Source: Planctomycetaceae bacterium (GTDB lineage Bacteria > Planctomycetota > Planctomycetia > Planctomycetales > Planctomycetaceae). From it: a stretch of 6,103 bases of DNA. The stretch spans positions 1-6,103 of the forward strand of contig JALTOP010000163.1 of assembly GCA_027000105.1 (NCBI GenBank). Reading direction: 5' to 3'. The notes beneath the pieces are model-generated. The model did not search any database, was not told the origin of the DNA, and saw only the letters and a program-made list of their open reading frames with translations. This document shows positions 5,737-6,103 of this stretch, one piece after another (position 1 is the first letter of the stretch; every line of letters starts with the position of its first letter). The position numbers and the translations under genes are program-made.

Positions 5737-5877
5737 CAGATTGTTTCTGCAGGCGGAAGTTTGCATGTGGAAATCTGTCGAACATTGAAACCTGCTTGCC
5801 GGGTTGACCGATTTCCCCGGTCGGTTCCGTCAACGGTTTCGTTCAATTCAAAATCGAATATCACGAGGCAGATTGTT
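5733..5877. repeat. 13-bp direct repeat pair flanking the nucleotidase upstream region
   Basis: GAGGCAGATTGTT occurs exactly at 5733-5745 and 5865-5877, with starts 132 bases apart. Flanking bases differ. An exact 13-mer pair within about 230 bases is unlikely by chance, but no element or gene lies between the copies. Confidence 0.5.
5803..5834 (+). promoter_or_regulatory. Bulged hairpin upstream of the nucleotidase gene
   Basis: GTTGACCGA (5803-5811) pairs with TCGGT (5821-5825) plus CAAC (5831-5834): nine pairs with a five-base bulge on the 3' side and a nine-base loop. It ends 63 bases before the ATG and could be a leader structure or operator. TTGACC within its left arm resembles a -35, but no -10 stands 17 bases on. 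Confidence 0.3.
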
Positions 5878-5897
5878 ATCAGGAAAGAATTCAGGCA

Positions 5898-6103
5898 ATG
5901 AGTGCAGATTATTCTCGCGAGATGGAAGTCGCTATTCGTGCTGTGGGACAAGCGGCTATTCTCTGCGATGCCGTTCAAAAAAAAATCACTCCCGATGTGC
6001 TGGAAAAGAAAGACCGCAGCCCGGTCACCAAGGCGGATTTCGGCTCTCAAGCCCTGGTCAGCCGTGCTTTGAGGGAGGCTTTCGCGGACGACCCGATTAT
6101 CGG
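5898..6103 (+). CDS. 3'(2'),5'-bisphosphate nucleotidase (CysQ/HAL2-like), N-terminal part
   Basis: The first 68 codons of a gene that runs off the right edge. The product begins MSADYSREMEVAIRAV, an amphipathic helix typical of the inositol monophosphatase superfamily. LEKKDRSPVTKADFGSQ (35-51) is the hallmark SPVTxAD segment of HAL2-type enzymes, followed by ALVSRALREAF and DDPII, where the family usually continues to an EE metal-ligand pair just beyond the edge. These magnesium-dependent, lithium-sensitive cytoplasmic phosphatases convert 3'-phosphoadenosine 5'-phosphate (pAp) to AMP, clearing a by-product of sulfation and sulfate assimilation. Distinguishing it from an inositol monophosphatase would need the missing C-terminal half; the KDRSPVT context favours the nucleotidase. 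The RBS is weak (AGG close to the ATG). The 228-bp gap suggests its own promoter. Confidence 0.85.
   Translation, partial: MSADYSREMEVAIRAVGQAAILCDAVQKKITPDVLEKKDRSPVTKADFGSQALVSRALREAFADDPII

Larger units (their letters stand above)
5670..5897. promoter_or_regulatory. 228-bp spacer before the nucleotidase gene, rich in hairpins and repeats
   Basis: No gene is seen in this stretch. It holds an exact TATAAT (5705-5710), two adjacent hairpins (5714-5736 and 5736-5750), a bulged hairpin (5803-5834) and a 13-bp direct repeat (5733-5745 and 5865-5877). The hairpins may end the HtrA-like transcript; the TATAAT and the second half may belong to the nucleotidase promoter and leader. Confidence 0.5.

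Noticed and set aside
5286..6050. 254-codon minus-strand open frame
   Set aside because: It runs antisense through the end of the HtrA-like gene, the spacer and the nucleotidase start; its composition is not protein-like and no domain is recognisable.

Overview
The window looks like a piece of a Planctomycetota chromosome. This is inferred from moderate GC, weak or absent Shine-Dalgarno sequences, many small exported proteins, and the style of the families present: a propeller lyase-like protein, an HtrA-like pseudoprotease ending in a CGGP...GVNIARAGR motif, and a HAL2-type bisphosphate nucleotidase. No taxonomic marker gene is present, so the assignment is tentative. There are six genes, two cut by the window edges. 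I see no rRNA, tRNA, CRISPR array, transposase or phage gene.

Layout. Positions 632 to 1 (minus) hold the N-terminal part of a secreted dienelactone-hydrolase-like alpha/beta hydrolase. A 172-bp divergent spacer with iterated decamers, a bulged inverted repeat and two candidate promoters separates it from 805-2475 (plus), an exported transglutaminase-like protein. 2635-3702 (plus) encodes an exported NHL beta-propeller that closely resembles peptidyl-alpha-hydroxyglycine alpha-amidating lyase (PAL). It converges on 4257-3838 (minus), a small stand-alone PilZ protein with both c-di-GMP-binding motifs. A 320-bp divergent spacer follows, then 4578-5669 (plus), an exported trypsin-fold protein whose catalytic His and Ser positions appear replaced and whose PDZ domain is inserted inside the protease fold. 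After a 228-bp spacer rich in hairpins and direct repeats, 5898-6103 (plus) is the start of a CysQ/HAL2-type 3'(2'),5'-bisphosphate nucleotidase.

How the genes might work together. Four of the six products have signal peptides and would act outside the cytoplasmic membrane on peptides, esters or surface polymers. PilZ and the nucleotidase would be cytoplasmic. Strand changes and spacers of 130-320 bp argue against one operon; at most 805-2475 and 2635-3702 may be co-transcribed. No defined multi-gene system can be claimed. The most unusual item is the PDZ-inserted, triad-altered HtrA-like protein; next are the PAL-like lyase with an altered third metal-site motif and the repeat-rich spacers.
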